A program made the translations under genes and the position numbers. A stretch of 64,000 nt of DNA from JASHPR01 sp963729365 (lineage in GTDB: Bacteria; Actinomycetota; Actinomycetes; Streptosporangiales; Streptosporangiaceae), in NCBI GenBank assembly GCA_963729365.1, contig CAVSNQ010000023.1, forward strand, positions 85,582-149,581, read 5' to 3'. The notes under the pieces are model-generated. The model made no database searches and was not told the DNA's origin. It saw only the letters and a program-made list of their open reading frames with translations. Positions 1-7,758 of this stretch are shown here, in pieces. Position 1 is the stretch's first letter; each line of letters starts with the position of its first letter.

Positions 1-283
1 TCCGCAGCTGGCGCACGGTGTAGAGGGTCCGGTCGAAGTCCTGGCGCTGCCGCAGCCAGTCCTCTTTGGTCATGCCCTTGCGCTGGCGGAGGTCGCTACC
101 GACGGAGAAGGCCCGGCGACCGGCTCCGGTGAGGATGACGGCGCGGACTGCGGGCCGAACCGCGATCGTCTCCAGGATCTCGGTCAGGCGCGCCCCCATC
201 GCCGTGGTGATCGCGTTGTCCGCGTGCGGCCGGTTCAGCGTGATGACCGCCACCCTCTCGTCCTGCGTGTACTCGACGAGCAC
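1..283 (-). CDS. Enoyl-CoA hydratase/isomerase family protein, N-terminal part (runs off the left edge)
   Basis: Crotonase-fold start: residues VAVITLNRP, then DNAITTAMG and the oxyanion-hole-type segment GAGRRAFSVGSDLR, all in crotonase order. The family hydrates or isomerises acyl-CoA thioesters. About 95 residues are visible; the C-terminus lies outside the window. In this frame the first usable start is the GTG at 283, with a weak GAGGA upstream. A much better ribosome site (AAGGAAAC before GTG at about 341) opens the neighbouring frame, which reads MATSPARTDRW and then loses homology. A one-base indel near 310-325 would join the two, so the true start may be 341 with a frameshift. The family call is secure; substrate cannot be told. 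Confidence 0.75.
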   Translation of the reverse strand, partial: MLVEYTQDERVAVITLNRPHADNAITTAMGARLTEILETIAVRPAVRAVILTGAGRRAFSVGSDLRQRKGMTKEDWLRQRQDFDRTLYTVRQLR

Positions 284-385
284 GGGCAGATCGGGTTCCT
301 CGGCATCCGAGCGGCGGGCCGAAATCGAGTGCCTTCCAGCGGTCGGTGCGTGCTGGGCTCGTTGCCACGTTTCCTTCTTTCCTGT

Positions 386-1768
386 TCAGCCGTTCTGGGT
401 GTCCAGCTCCGCCAGCCAGCGCAGCGCCCGCAAGCCCGGGGCGAAGCAGTACTCCCCGCCGCGGGTGATCACGAACGGCGGCAGGCTCTGCAGCCGGCGG
501 CGGATCGGCCGGTGGGGGATGGTGTAGGTGCCCGTTCCGTCGTTCGCTCCGGCGAGCGGATCTTTCTCGGCGGGCGCGCCGATGAAGATGCCGTCGTTCA
601 GCCACTGTGTCTTGACGAACTCGAACTGGCGCTTGGGGTGAGCTCCGACGAAGACGAAGATGATGCCACGGTCCGCGCCGTCGTCCTCGAAGACGCCTTC
701 GGGGAGCATCGGGCCGTAGCTCGTGCCGAGCCGGAGCATGCGGTGCAGGCGGACGTCGACGCTCATCTCGTGATCGAGCGCGTCCCGGGGGTTCGTACGG
801 CGGGCATGCGCGCCGGCCGGACACTTGAATCCGCGGAGATCATCGCTGTAGCCAAAGCGGTTGTTGCGGCCTGGGTCCGCGCCGAGATCGGGATCGTCTT
901 GCTCGGGGGATAGCGCGAGCGGCGCGCCGCTCTGCCAGCGGCCGACCATCTTCGCGCCAAGCAGCGCCTCCTCCTCGCGGCTCGCCGCTTTGGCGTGAAG
1001 ATACTGCCGGTATGCGGCCACCCGGGTGTGGAGTTTCCGGAAGGCCAGATAGGTGCCGTTGCGGCCGAGGACCTCGGGGGTCGGCATCGGCCCCACGCTT
1101 CCGGTCTCGTCCGGATATCCAAGGATGAACTCGCCCGCCTTGATTGGCCGCTCGTCCGGGTTGGAGCCAGGGATTCCGCTTCCTTCCACCGCAGGCTGCC
1201 CGATTCCGTCCTTGAAGCCGAAGGAGGTGCGCCCCGTCGGGAGCTGGTAGCAATCCTGGTGCCAGATGACCTCGACGCCGGCTAGCTGCTCGTGCGCGTG
1301 GCGGGCCCGCTCGGCCAGGCTCTCCAGCCGCGCGGCTTCGGACGATAGCACCGACAGCGCAACGTGGGCCTCGGGGCTTCCGAGCGGCTTCTCCCAGTTC
1401 TCCGGGCTGCTGTCGCCGACATCGCCCAGCTCCGCCGCGCGGGCCGCCATGCCCTGCCGGAATTCCGGCGCGAAGCTGTCGAGCGAGTCCTGGGGCACGC
1501 CCAGCGCCTTCAGCCCCTGATAGGTGAATGCCACCGAGATCCACGCGTTCCGCGCCGGATCGGATGAGGACCGGGCGGACTCGATCACCGGGAGCAGCCG
1601 CTGGACCAGCTCCCGTCCCGCCTCGCGGCTGTCGATGCGAAGCAGGAGGTAGGTGCCGACGTAGGAGGACGGCCGCTGGTGAAGCATTCCGGACTGAATG
1701 TCATCGAGCTCGAGAGCGGTGCTCGCCGCGGTCGTCACGGTGTCCGCGGACGTTCGTTCACTGCACAT
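386..1768 (-). CDS. DyP-type heme peroxidase
   Basis: A 460-residue dye-decolourising peroxidase, which uses heme and H2O2 to oxidise bulky substrates. The DyP signature GFKDG is at residues 184-188 (catalytic Asp187). The proximal heme ligand is the His of AGAHARRTNPRD, about residue 321, followed by the conserved Arg and the NPR motif. The C-terminal FVITRGGEYCFAPG is also typical. No Tat or Sec signal is visible, so it is probably cytoplasmic. The ATG at 1768 overlaps the end of the upstream DUF4331 gene by 11 bases, which argues for translational coupling. It is the last gene of a minus-strand run 4998 to 386. No encapsulin gene, a common DyP partner, is nearby. Confidence 0.9.
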   Translation of the reverse strand: MCSERTSADTVTTAASTALELDDIQSGMLHQRPSSYVGTYLLLRIDSREAGRELVQRLLPVIESARSSSDPARNAWISVAFTYQGLKALGVPQDSLDSFAPEFRQGMAARAAELGDVGDSSPENWEKPLGSPEAHVALSVLSSEAARLESLAERARHAHEQLAGVEVIWHQDCYQLPTGRTSFGFKDGIGQPAVEGSGIPGSNPDERPIKAGEFILGYPDETGSVGPMPTPEVLGRNGTYLAFRKLHTRVAAYRQYLHAKAASREEEALLGAKMVGRWQSGAPLALSPEQDDPDLGADPGRNNRFGYSDDLRGFKCPAGAHARRTNPRDALDHEMSVDVRLHRMLRLGTSYGPMLPEGVFEDDGADRGIIFVFVGAHPKRQFEFVKTQWLNDGIFIGAPAEKDPLAGANDGTGTYTIPHRPIRRRLQSLPPFVITRGGEYCFAPGLRALRWLAELDTQNG

Positions 1769-2897
1769 GACGGGGAGCCTCCGGGGGATCCGGATTCGGG
1801 GGCGCCAGGTAGGGGAACGCGCGCGAGGCGGGCCTCGTCGCCTGATCGACGCCGTCGCGGATGACGGGCCCGTTCCCCGCGTTCACGAGCAGCGTGAAGA
1901 TCGTGTCCATCACATCGTCGTTGAGCGCCCGGCCACCACAGGTCCGGTGAGCTTCCCCGCGCCTGGTGGCGAGCTCGATCTCCAGGAATGAACCCTGCTC
2001 CCCGTACGGCTTGGTGACGTCGACGACGAGGAAGTCCGCGAGGATGAGTTCGGTTAGCGGGTGCGCGCCATCCTCGCCAGGTGGCCAGTCGGTCTTACCG
2101 TCCAGGCTGTCCCAGAACGCCAGGTTTGCGTTCAGCCGGGCCCGGTACGCGCTCTCGTAGGCGTGGCTGAGGTCGAACGCGTCGTCCATGTTGTAAAGGT
2201 CGCGGATCTCGAGGTCGCGGTTCACCGGGTCGAACTGCTTCGGCGCCAGCATCAGGTTGGGCACCTCGGGCCGCCCGGCGCGCTCGAGGCGGACGTTGAG
2301 GCTGCCGCGCGTCAAGGTCTCCGCGACCACGCCGACCAGCTCGGCACCGCCGGGCAGCACGGTGCGGTCGACCTCGACCACCAGGCTGAGGACGTTCTTG
2401 CCGTCGAGGTAGATCGCGCCCGGATCGGCGAACGCGAGCTTGCCCGTGGCGATCGTCTTCAGTGCGGCCGGCGCATCCATGATGAACGGATCCCACCGCG
2501 GGCCGGCGAACACGCGAACGCCGTGGGCCTGGCCTCCGCACTCGTCGGTCACCCTTATCGAGACCGCCCCGCCGGTCGGCATCGAGCACGTGCCGTCTTG
2601 CTCCGGGCCGTTCGCGCCGTCTCGGCCCGCGGGGGCCGAGAACACGCAGTCGATCACGCTCTCGTCGCCGCCCGCGGCGAATGGCGCCCCATCCTGCTGG
2701 GTGTTCGCGGTGAGCGGCCGCAGCCGGAAGCGGTAGATGAGCCCGTCGGAGAAGACCGCCGACGGCGGCGCGAACGGCAGCGTGTTCAGCACCAGGACGA
2801 GCCGGCCTGAGTGCTCGGGACTCGGGAACGCGTACAAGTCAGTGATGTCCGCGATCGGCTCGGCCGCGGCTCGCGGCCCGGAGATGTGATGCGACAT
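1758..2897 (-). CDS. DUF4331 family protein
   Basis: A 379-residue protein of the DUF4331 family, whose function is unknown. Recognisable are the opening MSHHISGPRAAAEPIADITDL, a run of beta-rich segments (LVLVLNTLP, YRFRLRPL) and the late NDDVMDTIFTLLVN and FPYLAPPN segments typical of the family end. The ATG at 2897 was chosen because it starts exactly at the family's usual N-terminus; the frame is open further upstream but that part is low-complexity Arg/Gly. It overlaps the DyP start by 11 bases and follows the 181-residue gene by 44 bases, so it is very likely in the same operon. Association with DyP suggests a role in oxidative chemistry, but that is inference. Confidence 0.85.
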   Translation of the reverse strand: MSHHISGPRAAAEPIADITDLYAFPSPEHSGRLVLVLNTLPFAPPSAVFSDGLIYRFRLRPLTANTQQDGAPFAAGGDESVIDCVFSAPAGRDGANGPEQDGTCSMPTGGAVSIRVTDECGGQAHGVRVFAGPRWDPFIMDAPAALKTIATGKLAFADPGAIYLDGKNVLSLVVEVDRTVLPGGAELVGVVAETLTRGSLNVRLERAGRPEVPNLMLAPKQFDPVNRDLEIRDLYNMDDAFDLSHAYESAYRARLNANLAFWDSLDGKTDWPPGEDGAHPLTELILADFLVVDVTKPYGEQGSFLEIELATRRGEAHRTCGGRALNDDVMDTIFTLLVNAGNGPVIRDGVDQATRPASRAFPYLAPPNPDPPEAPRHVQ

Positions 2898-2941
2898 CGC
2901 CCGCCTTCCGCTGGGTTCACGGTTCGTCCGCAGCGGCTCGC

Positions 2942-3487
2942 CTAGGCGTCTGCGGCCTCGTTGAGCAGCGGCTTCAGTGCGGGGTGCCGCAGCGCGTCCG
3001 CGGCGCCAGGATCGTCGAGGACTTGCTGGAAGGCCTCGTTCACCCGCAGCGCCTTGCGGATCTCCTTCACTGTGCCGGGGTAATTCCGGGCGTAGGCTCC
3101 GGCGGTAACCTGTGCGCTCAAGATGAAATCCTTCACCGCGGTAAGGTCCGGCAGGCCCTCGTAGCCCTCGACGTGCCGGAAGATCGAGTCGAAGAGCTGC
3201 AGCGGCTTGGACGCGAAGTCCTCCATGTAGGAATCCCACGGGCCATCGAAGCTCGTCGCGAAAAGCAACCGGGTGTCACCGTCGAACAGCACGAACCTGG
3301 CTTCGTGAATGACCGCGATCGGCAAGTCGTAGTCCCCTGGCCGGTAACCGGGACTGTTCTGCAGCGCCTGGACCGCTTCCCGCAGGTCATTCTCGTGGCC
3401 TGGCCTGACGCGGAAGAACAAGCTGAATTCGCTCGTGGAGCCGACCTGGACGCCCGGCCGGGGCGTGCCTGCTGAAGGGGTTGCCAA
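2942..3487 (-). CDS. Conserved 181-residue protein, ferredoxin-fold/DyP-half-like
   Basis: I cannot name this family with certainty. Residues 18-110 (FSLFFRVRPGHENDLREAV, then IAVIHEARFVLFDGD and LLFATSFDGPWDSYMEDF) look like the strand-helix-strand pattern of dimeric alpha-beta ferredoxin-fold proteins and resemble the N-terminal half of DyP-type peroxidases. There is no heme-ligand motif and no GxxDG, so it is probably not itself a heme peroxidase. The start is TTG at 3487, preceded by AGGAGA seven bases upstream, a clear ribosome site. It sits between the flavoprotein and DUF4331 genes in one strand-wise run and is probably co-transcribed with DyP. It may be an accessory or substrate-side subunit. 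Confidence 0.7.
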   Translation of the reverse strand: MATPSAGTPRPGVQVGSTSEFSLFFRVRPGHENDLREAVQALQNSPGYRPGDYDLPIAVIHEARFVLFDGDTRLLFATSFDGPWDSYMEDFASKPLQLFDSIFRHVEGYEGLPDLTAVKDFILSAQVTAGAYARNYPGTVKEIRKALRVNEAFQQVLDDPGAADALRHPALKPLLNEAADA

Positions 3488-3543
3488 GATCTTTCTCCTA
3501 TTCGGTAAGGGCGTGGTTCTGATACCGCGCGCCCGCAGCGAGC

Positions 3544-4998
3544 TCAGGCAACTCCGGCCTCCACTGCCGTTTCGAAATGATCAACGGCCCACATTCCGGT
3601 GTGGTCGAGTTCGATCGCGGCGAGGACCGCCGCGCGGCCCAGGGCGTTCGCGTAGGTGGGAAACGAGAACGGGACCAATGCCAGTTCCTCGACGGGCATC
3701 TTCGCGGCCATCGCTGTCGCTGCCAGCTGCGCGAGCTCGACCGCGCGCTCCCCTACGACGTGGCAGCCCAGAATCGTATGGAGTTCGCGGTCGACGACCA
3801 GTTTGCAGAACCCCGTCTGGCGGCCATCGATGATCGGTCGCGGGATCGAGTTGAAGCGCACCGTCGCCGCGACCACCTCGCGGTTCTCCCGGGCTGCCGC
3901 CTCGGTCAGCCCGGCCGAGGCGTACTCGGGGTCCGTGAAGCTGCCGATGGGGCTCACCTGGGAAGGCAGGACCGTGGTTGCTCCGAGGACGGCGTTGGTC
4001 GCGGCCACTAGCCCCTGGCGGACCGCCTCGTGCACGACCAGCGCGCGCCCGGTGACGTCGCCGGCGGCGAAGACGTGCGGCACGATCGTGCGCAACTGCG
4101 CGTCGACCTGGACGTATCCGCGCCGGTCCGTCCGCACGCCGGCCCGGTCGAGGCCCAGCCCGGTGGTGGCCGCGACCCATCCGGCCGCCACCACGGCCAG
4201 CGTGGCGTCGATGCTGTGCTGCCCGGAGCTTGTCGAATGAATGAGCCGCACGCCGGTCGCACAGCGCTCGAAGCGGTCGATCGTCCCGGCGTCCGCGAGC
4301 ACCTGGACGCCGGACGCCGCCATGGCGGCAGTGACCGCTTCGGAGACCTCTCGGTCCTCACTCATCAAGATGCGGGGAGCGATCTCAACGAGATAGACCC
4401 GTGAGCCGAACGCGTTGAAGATCGATGCCACCTGCACTCCGGTCGCGCCAGCTCCGATCACGACCAGCGACGGCGGCACCGAGGAAAGGTGCCACGCGTC
4501 GCTGTGTGTCGCGGTCAGGTCGAAGCCGGGCACCGCCAACGGCCGTGAGGCTCCTCCGGTGCAGAGGATGACCTTCTCTGCCCGAAGCAGCGGCGCATTG
4601 TCGCTGTCGAGCGTGTGGGGGCTGGCGAAGCGCGCAGTGCCGGCGTGCTCGTAGATGCTCACCCCGGCGCGCTCCAGATCGTCGCGCAGCAGCGTGTGCT
4701 CGCGTGCGTCCGCGGTCACGTCGCGGACGCGGGCTAGCAGCCGGGCGTAGTCGAGCGAGGGTTCGCCGCCCGCGATCCCGTAGAGCGGGAGCTGCCTGGC
4801 CTCGCGGATCAGCCGCGCCGCTTGGGCCAGCGTGCGCACCGGCACGGGCCCGTCGTTCGCGGCCATTCCCCCGAACTGATCGCGGGTGATCAGCGCCGTG
4901 CTAGCTCCCAGACGGGCCGCACGGAGCGCCGCGACGACCCCCGCGGGTCCTGCGCCGACGACCACGACGTCGAACAGCTGGTGCGGCGATGAGGCCAT
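3544..4998 (-). CDS. FAD/NAD(P)-dependent oxidoreductase of the disulfide-reductase fold, lacking redox cysteines
   Basis: A 484-residue protein with the architecture of dihydrolipoamide dehydrogenase or mercuric reductase: FAD dinucleotide site VVVVGAGPAG near residue 10, NAD site VVIGAGATGVQVA near 180, the second FAD motif HVFAAGDVTGRA near 310, and the dimerisation domain to the end. The CxxxxC redox site expected after the first helix reads FGGMAANDGPVPVRTL, so both cysteines are gone. The usual C-terminal His-Glu pair is replaced by SFPTYANAL. It therefore cannot run the classical disulfide cycle and is more likely a plain flavin oxidoreductase. Start ATG 4998 follows the family start; an in-frame ATG at 5034 is possible. 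It probably leads the DyP operon. Confidence 0.8.
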   Translation of the reverse strand: MASSPHQLFDVVVVGAGPAGVVAALRAARLGASTALITRDQFGGMAANDGPVPVRTLAQAARLIREARQLPLYGIAGGEPSLDYARLLARVRDVTADAREHTLLRDDLERAGVSIYEHAGTARFASPHTLDSDNAPLLRAEKVILCTGGASRPLAVPGFDLTATHSDAWHLSSVPPSLVVIGAGATGVQVASIFNAFGSRVYLVEIAPRILMSEDREVSEAVTAAMAASGVQVLADAGTIDRFERCATGVRLIHSTSSGQHSIDATLAVVAAGWVAATTGLGLDRAGVRTDRRGYVQVDAQLRTIVPHVFAAGDVTGRALVVHEAVRQGLVAATNAVLGATTVLPSQVSPIGSFTDPEYASAGLTEAAARENREVVAATVRFNSIPRPIIDGRQTGFCKLVVDRELHTILGCHVVGERAVELAQLAATAMAAKMPVEELALVPFSFPTYANALGRAAVLAAIELDHTGMWAVDHFETAVEAGVA

Positions 4999-5084
4999 GA
5001 TTCCATCATCCGGATCCTGACCACGGCCCGTCATCACCCCTGCCGGATGAGGCAGACGCGACAGCCGGGCGCGACAAAGCGCAT

Positions 5085-5318
5085 ATGCGCGCGATGACAG
5101 TCGTGCCGGGCCAGAAGGGGACCGCTGCCATCGAAGAGGTCCGGGACCCGGGCATGCAGGTCGGCGCCCTGCTCGTGCGGGCTGCCGAAGCGCTCGCAAC
5201 CGCCGAGCCTGGGTGGCTGGACGGGCTGATCACACGCCGGGTGCCGGTCACGTTCTGGACCGAGGCGCTCGACCGGCAGCCAGAAGACATCAAAGTCGTG
5301 GTGGACCTCACCGTATGA
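5085..5318 (+). pseudogene. Internally deleted glucose 1-dehydrogenase-like (zinc MDR) remnant
   Basis: The 77-residue frame joins two ends of one family. The first 22 residues (MRAMTVVPGQKGTAAIEEV) match the N-terminus of actinobacterial glucose 1-dehydrogenases. The last 48 or so (AAEALATAEPGWLDGLITRR, then ALDRQPEDIKVVVDLT) match their C-terminus. A normal member is about 350 residues, so some 280 residues, including the zinc site and the nucleotide-binding domain, are missing without loss of frame. It cannot be an active dehydrogenase. Its stop overlaps the start of the downstream lactonase as ATGA, so it may still serve to bring ribosomes to that gene. The assignment rests on memory of the family, not on a search. 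Confidence 0.6.
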
Positions 5319-6259
5319 GCGCCAACGAAGTGATGGTTTGGTCGGTAACCCCGGGGCTGCTGAGCGAGGGCCCGCGCTGGCACGAAGAGCGCCAGGAGCT
5401 GCTGTGGGTTGACATCCTGGGGCGCAAGATGCATCGGGGAACGCTGAACCCCGATGGCACCCTGGAACGCGTTGAGACAATCTCGGTCGACCGGCACATC
5501 GGCGCGGTCGCGCCGGCCGCCGGGGGCGGGTACGTGCTCGCCGCGGGCAAGGGATTCCTGTTCGCCAACGACGCCGGCTCGATCCAGGAGCTCGCACAGG
5601 CCGAGGGCGGTAGCACGGACATGCGGATGAACGACGGGGCCTGCGACCCGCAAGGACGCTTCTGGGCCGGGACGATGGCCTACGACGAGTCGCCGGGCGC
5701 CGGGACCCTGTACCGCCTTGAACTCGACGGCAGCTGCACCACCGTGCTCACTGGCCTGACCATCTCCAACGGCATCGGCTGGAGTCCCGACGCCAGCACG
5801 ATGTACCTCAACGACAGCGGCACCGGATGCGTCGACGTGTTCCGGTTCGACGGCCCGAGCGGGGCGATCAGCGACCGCCGCACTCTGGTGCACATCGACC
5901 AGCCAGGCGTGGCGCCGGACGGGCTCACGGTCGACGAGGAGGGCGGGATCTGGGTCGCCCTGTGGAACGGCGGGGCCATCCACCGGTACGCACCGGACGG
6001 ATCGCTTCTCGCGAGGGTGCAGCTCCCGGTCGAGCGACCGACCTCATGCGCATTCGGCGGCCCCCGCCGGGACACGCTGTTCGTCACCACCGCGCGGACC
6101 GGCCTCGACGACGACGCGCTGGCCCGCCAGCCGCACGCAGGCAAGGTGTTCGCGATCGAAGGCCTCGCTGTCCGCGGGCTGCCCTGCCTGCCCTACCACG
6201 GCCGGACACCACGGTCGTCCGGTCGTTGGGCGCCTCGCTCTTCAGGGCAAGGAACATGA
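5315..6259 (+). CDS. SMP-30/gluconolactonase family lactonase
   Basis: A 314-residue six-bladed beta-propeller of the SMP-30/regucalcin/gluconolactonase family, which hydrolyses sugar lactones using one divalent metal. Family marks are LSEGPRWHEERQELLWVDI (metal-binding Glu near residue 18), MNDGACDPQGRFWAGTM (metal Asn/Asp), ISNGIGWSPD (Asn) and APDGLTVDEEGGIWVALW (Asp). The start ATG 5315 overlaps the preceding remnant's stop. A glucose dehydrogenase followed by gluconolactonase would be the usual oxidative glucose route, but the dehydrogenase here is deleted. The last 25 residues are Arg/Ser-rich and unlike the family, so the original 3' end may have shifted frame near 6190. Confidence 0.85.
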   Translation: MSANEVMVWSVTPGLLSEGPRWHEERQELLWVDILGRKMHRGTLNPDGTLERVETISVDRHIGAVAPAAGGGYVLAAGKGFLFANDAGSIQELAQAEGGSTDMRMNDGACDPQGRFWAGTMAYDESPGAGTLYRLELDGSCTTVLTGLTISNGIGWSPDASTMYLNDSGTGCVDVFRFDGPSGAISDRRTLVHIDQPGVAPDGLTVDEEGGIWVALWNGGAIHRYAPDGSLLARVQLPVERPTSCAFGGPRRDTLFVTTARTGLDDDALARQPHAGKVFAIEGLAVRGLPCLPYHGRTPRSSGRWAPRSSGQGT

Positions 6260-6520
6260 TCATCGACGTCAACCTACAACTGCACGCGAAGAGCGCCGCA
6301 TGCGTCGCGGGCCCGGCGTCAGCGCCCTGGGCTTTGCTTGATGCCTGCCCGGTACACGTCGGTCCACCGCCCCCGGCACACGGATTCAAGGGCGCCGAAT
6401 CGGCTTAGGCCGAAGAGCCGGAAATCCTGGTCGGGATCGACGGCGAGACGGTCATGATGCCCACGCCGGTGCGGTGTGCCATCCGGGGGAACCGGCGGCC
6501 TCTTCGTCCCGAAGCCAAGT
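6260..6520. other. Convergent intergenic spacer with no recognised gene
   Basis: The 261 bases lie between the 3' end of the plus-strand lactonase gene and the 3' end of the minus-strand MarR-GNAT gene. I see no conserved reading frame, RNA gene or strong hairpin here. Confidence 0.4.
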
Positions 6521-7420
6521 TCATGGGTTCTCATGCTTGTCGAGGGTCTTCTCGAACCAGTGGTGGGCGTAGGGCTCGTCGTTGAACGCGGCGACCTCGC
6601 GGTAGCCGGCCGTCCGGTACAGGGCAATGGCCTCAGCCAGGGCGCGGTTGGTCTCCAGCCGGACCGCACGGGCTCCGCTCGCGGCCGCGCGGGACTCCAG
6701 GCTGGCGAGGAGGCGGCGCCCGAGCCCGAGCCCGCGGACTGCCGGGGCCACCCACATCCGCTTGATCTCGGTCGGCGCGCCGTCGTGGAACTTCAGCGCG
6801 CCGCACCCGACCGGCTCGCCGCGCAGGGTCGCGACCAGCAGCAGGCCAGCGGGCGGGGTCAGCTCATCGTCGTCGGCGGAGATGCTCACGGCGGGGTCGA
6901 ACCCGGTGTCGAAGCGGCGGGACAGCTCGGAGAAATAGGCCTGCAGGCAGAACCGTGCGTCCGGCTGTCTCGGGTCGCGCACGGCGACCTGGACCGCCGA
7001 GGCCGCCAGCAGCCGCTCCACCTCGGCCATGGCCGCGACAAGCCGGGTGCGCTGCGCGGAACTGAGCGGCCGCAGGATCGACACGGCCGCGTCGTCGGAG
7101 AGCCGGTCGAGCTCGGCCCGCTCGGCCAGGCCCCGGCGGGTCAGCCGCGCGATGCGCACCCGCCGATCGGCCTGGCTCGGCCTGACAGCCACCAGGCCGT
7201 CGGCTTCCAGCAACCGCAGCAGCCGGCTCAGGTAGCCCGAGTCAAGGTCAAGCCGCCGCCGCAGGGACCGCAGGTCGCTGCCATCCGGCCCGACCTCCCA
7301 CAGCACTCGCGCCTGGCCGAGCGGGCGGCCGCGGGACAGGAACGTGTCGTTGAGGGCGCCGGTTCGCTGGGTCACGGCCCGGTTGAAGCTCCGGACCTGA
7401 CCGACCATCTCCTGCTGCAT
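6521..7420 (-). CDS. MarR-type HTH / GNAT acetyltransferase fusion protein
   Basis: A 299-residue two-domain protein. Residues 1-145 are a MarR winged helix (SLRRRLDLDSGYLSRLLRLLEADGLV, then the wing RPSQADRRVRIARLT). Residues 165-295 are a GNAT acetyltransferase with the acetyl-CoA loop VRGLGLGRRLL and the late ALYRTAGYREV strand. Such fusions are common in actinobacteria, but their substrates are mostly unknown. Start ATG 7420 gives a full N-terminal helix for the MarR dimer. The gene stands alone, divergent from the IS element that follows. Autoregulation and acetylation of a small amine are inference. Confidence 0.85.
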   Translation of the reverse strand: MQQEMVGQVRSFNRAVTQRTGALNDTFLSRGRPLGQARVLWEVGPDGSDLRSLRRRLDLDSGYLSRLLRLLEADGLVAVRPSQADRRVRIARLTRRGLAERAELDRLSDDAAVSILRPLSSAQRTRLVAAMAEVERLLAASAVQVAVRDPRQPDARFCLQAYFSELSRRFDTGFDPAVSISADDDELTPPAGLLLVATLRGEPVGCGALKFHDGAPTEIKRMWVAPAVRGLGLGRRLLASLESRAAASGARAVRLETNRALAEAIALYRTAGYREVAAFNDEPYAHHWFEKTLDKHENP

Positions 7421-7495
7421 TCCCTGACTCTAGTCAGAGAAGTATGCTGAGCCGATCTCCGGTCGAAGGCCGCGCGGCACCTGGGGATACACCCG

Positions 7496-7710
7496 GTGAC
7501 GTTTCGGGTGTGGGCTGACACCGGGAAGATCCCGGTGGTCTGGGTACGGTGCGAGCGCCGGTTCGGCGCCGCTGACGGCGAGGCGATGAAGGTGATGCCC
7601 GGCGACGGACGTATCCGGCGGGAAGGCCGGTACGTGGGTGCCGGGCGCCACGGGATAGGGATCGTTGCTGGCTGCGCAGGACGGGAGCTGCGCGCTAGTT
7701 CGGCGGGCTG
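7496..7710 (+). pseudogene. Frameshifted N-terminal segment of the TnpB-type protein
   Basis: Frame 2 from GTG 7496 reads VTFRVWADTGKIPVVWVRC, then RRFGAADGEAMKVMPGDG, with coding-like third-position GC, and runs toward the start of the TnpB frame. The main frame is open only from 7699 and has no good start with a ribosome site. The simplest reading is that these roughly 70 residues are the true N-terminus, separated from the body by one indel near 7700. An inverted repeat CCCGGTG/CACCGGG spans 7492-7525 at the very start and may be a structural part of the element's left end. Confidence 0.5.
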
Positions 7711-7758
7711 GGCTGGGCTGTCAAGGTCCCGGAGGGGATCACGGTCAACGACCGGATC

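Noticed and set aside
386..1768. Encapsulated DyP system
   Set aside because: No encapsulin shell gene is near, and no typical C-terminal cargo peptide could be recognised.
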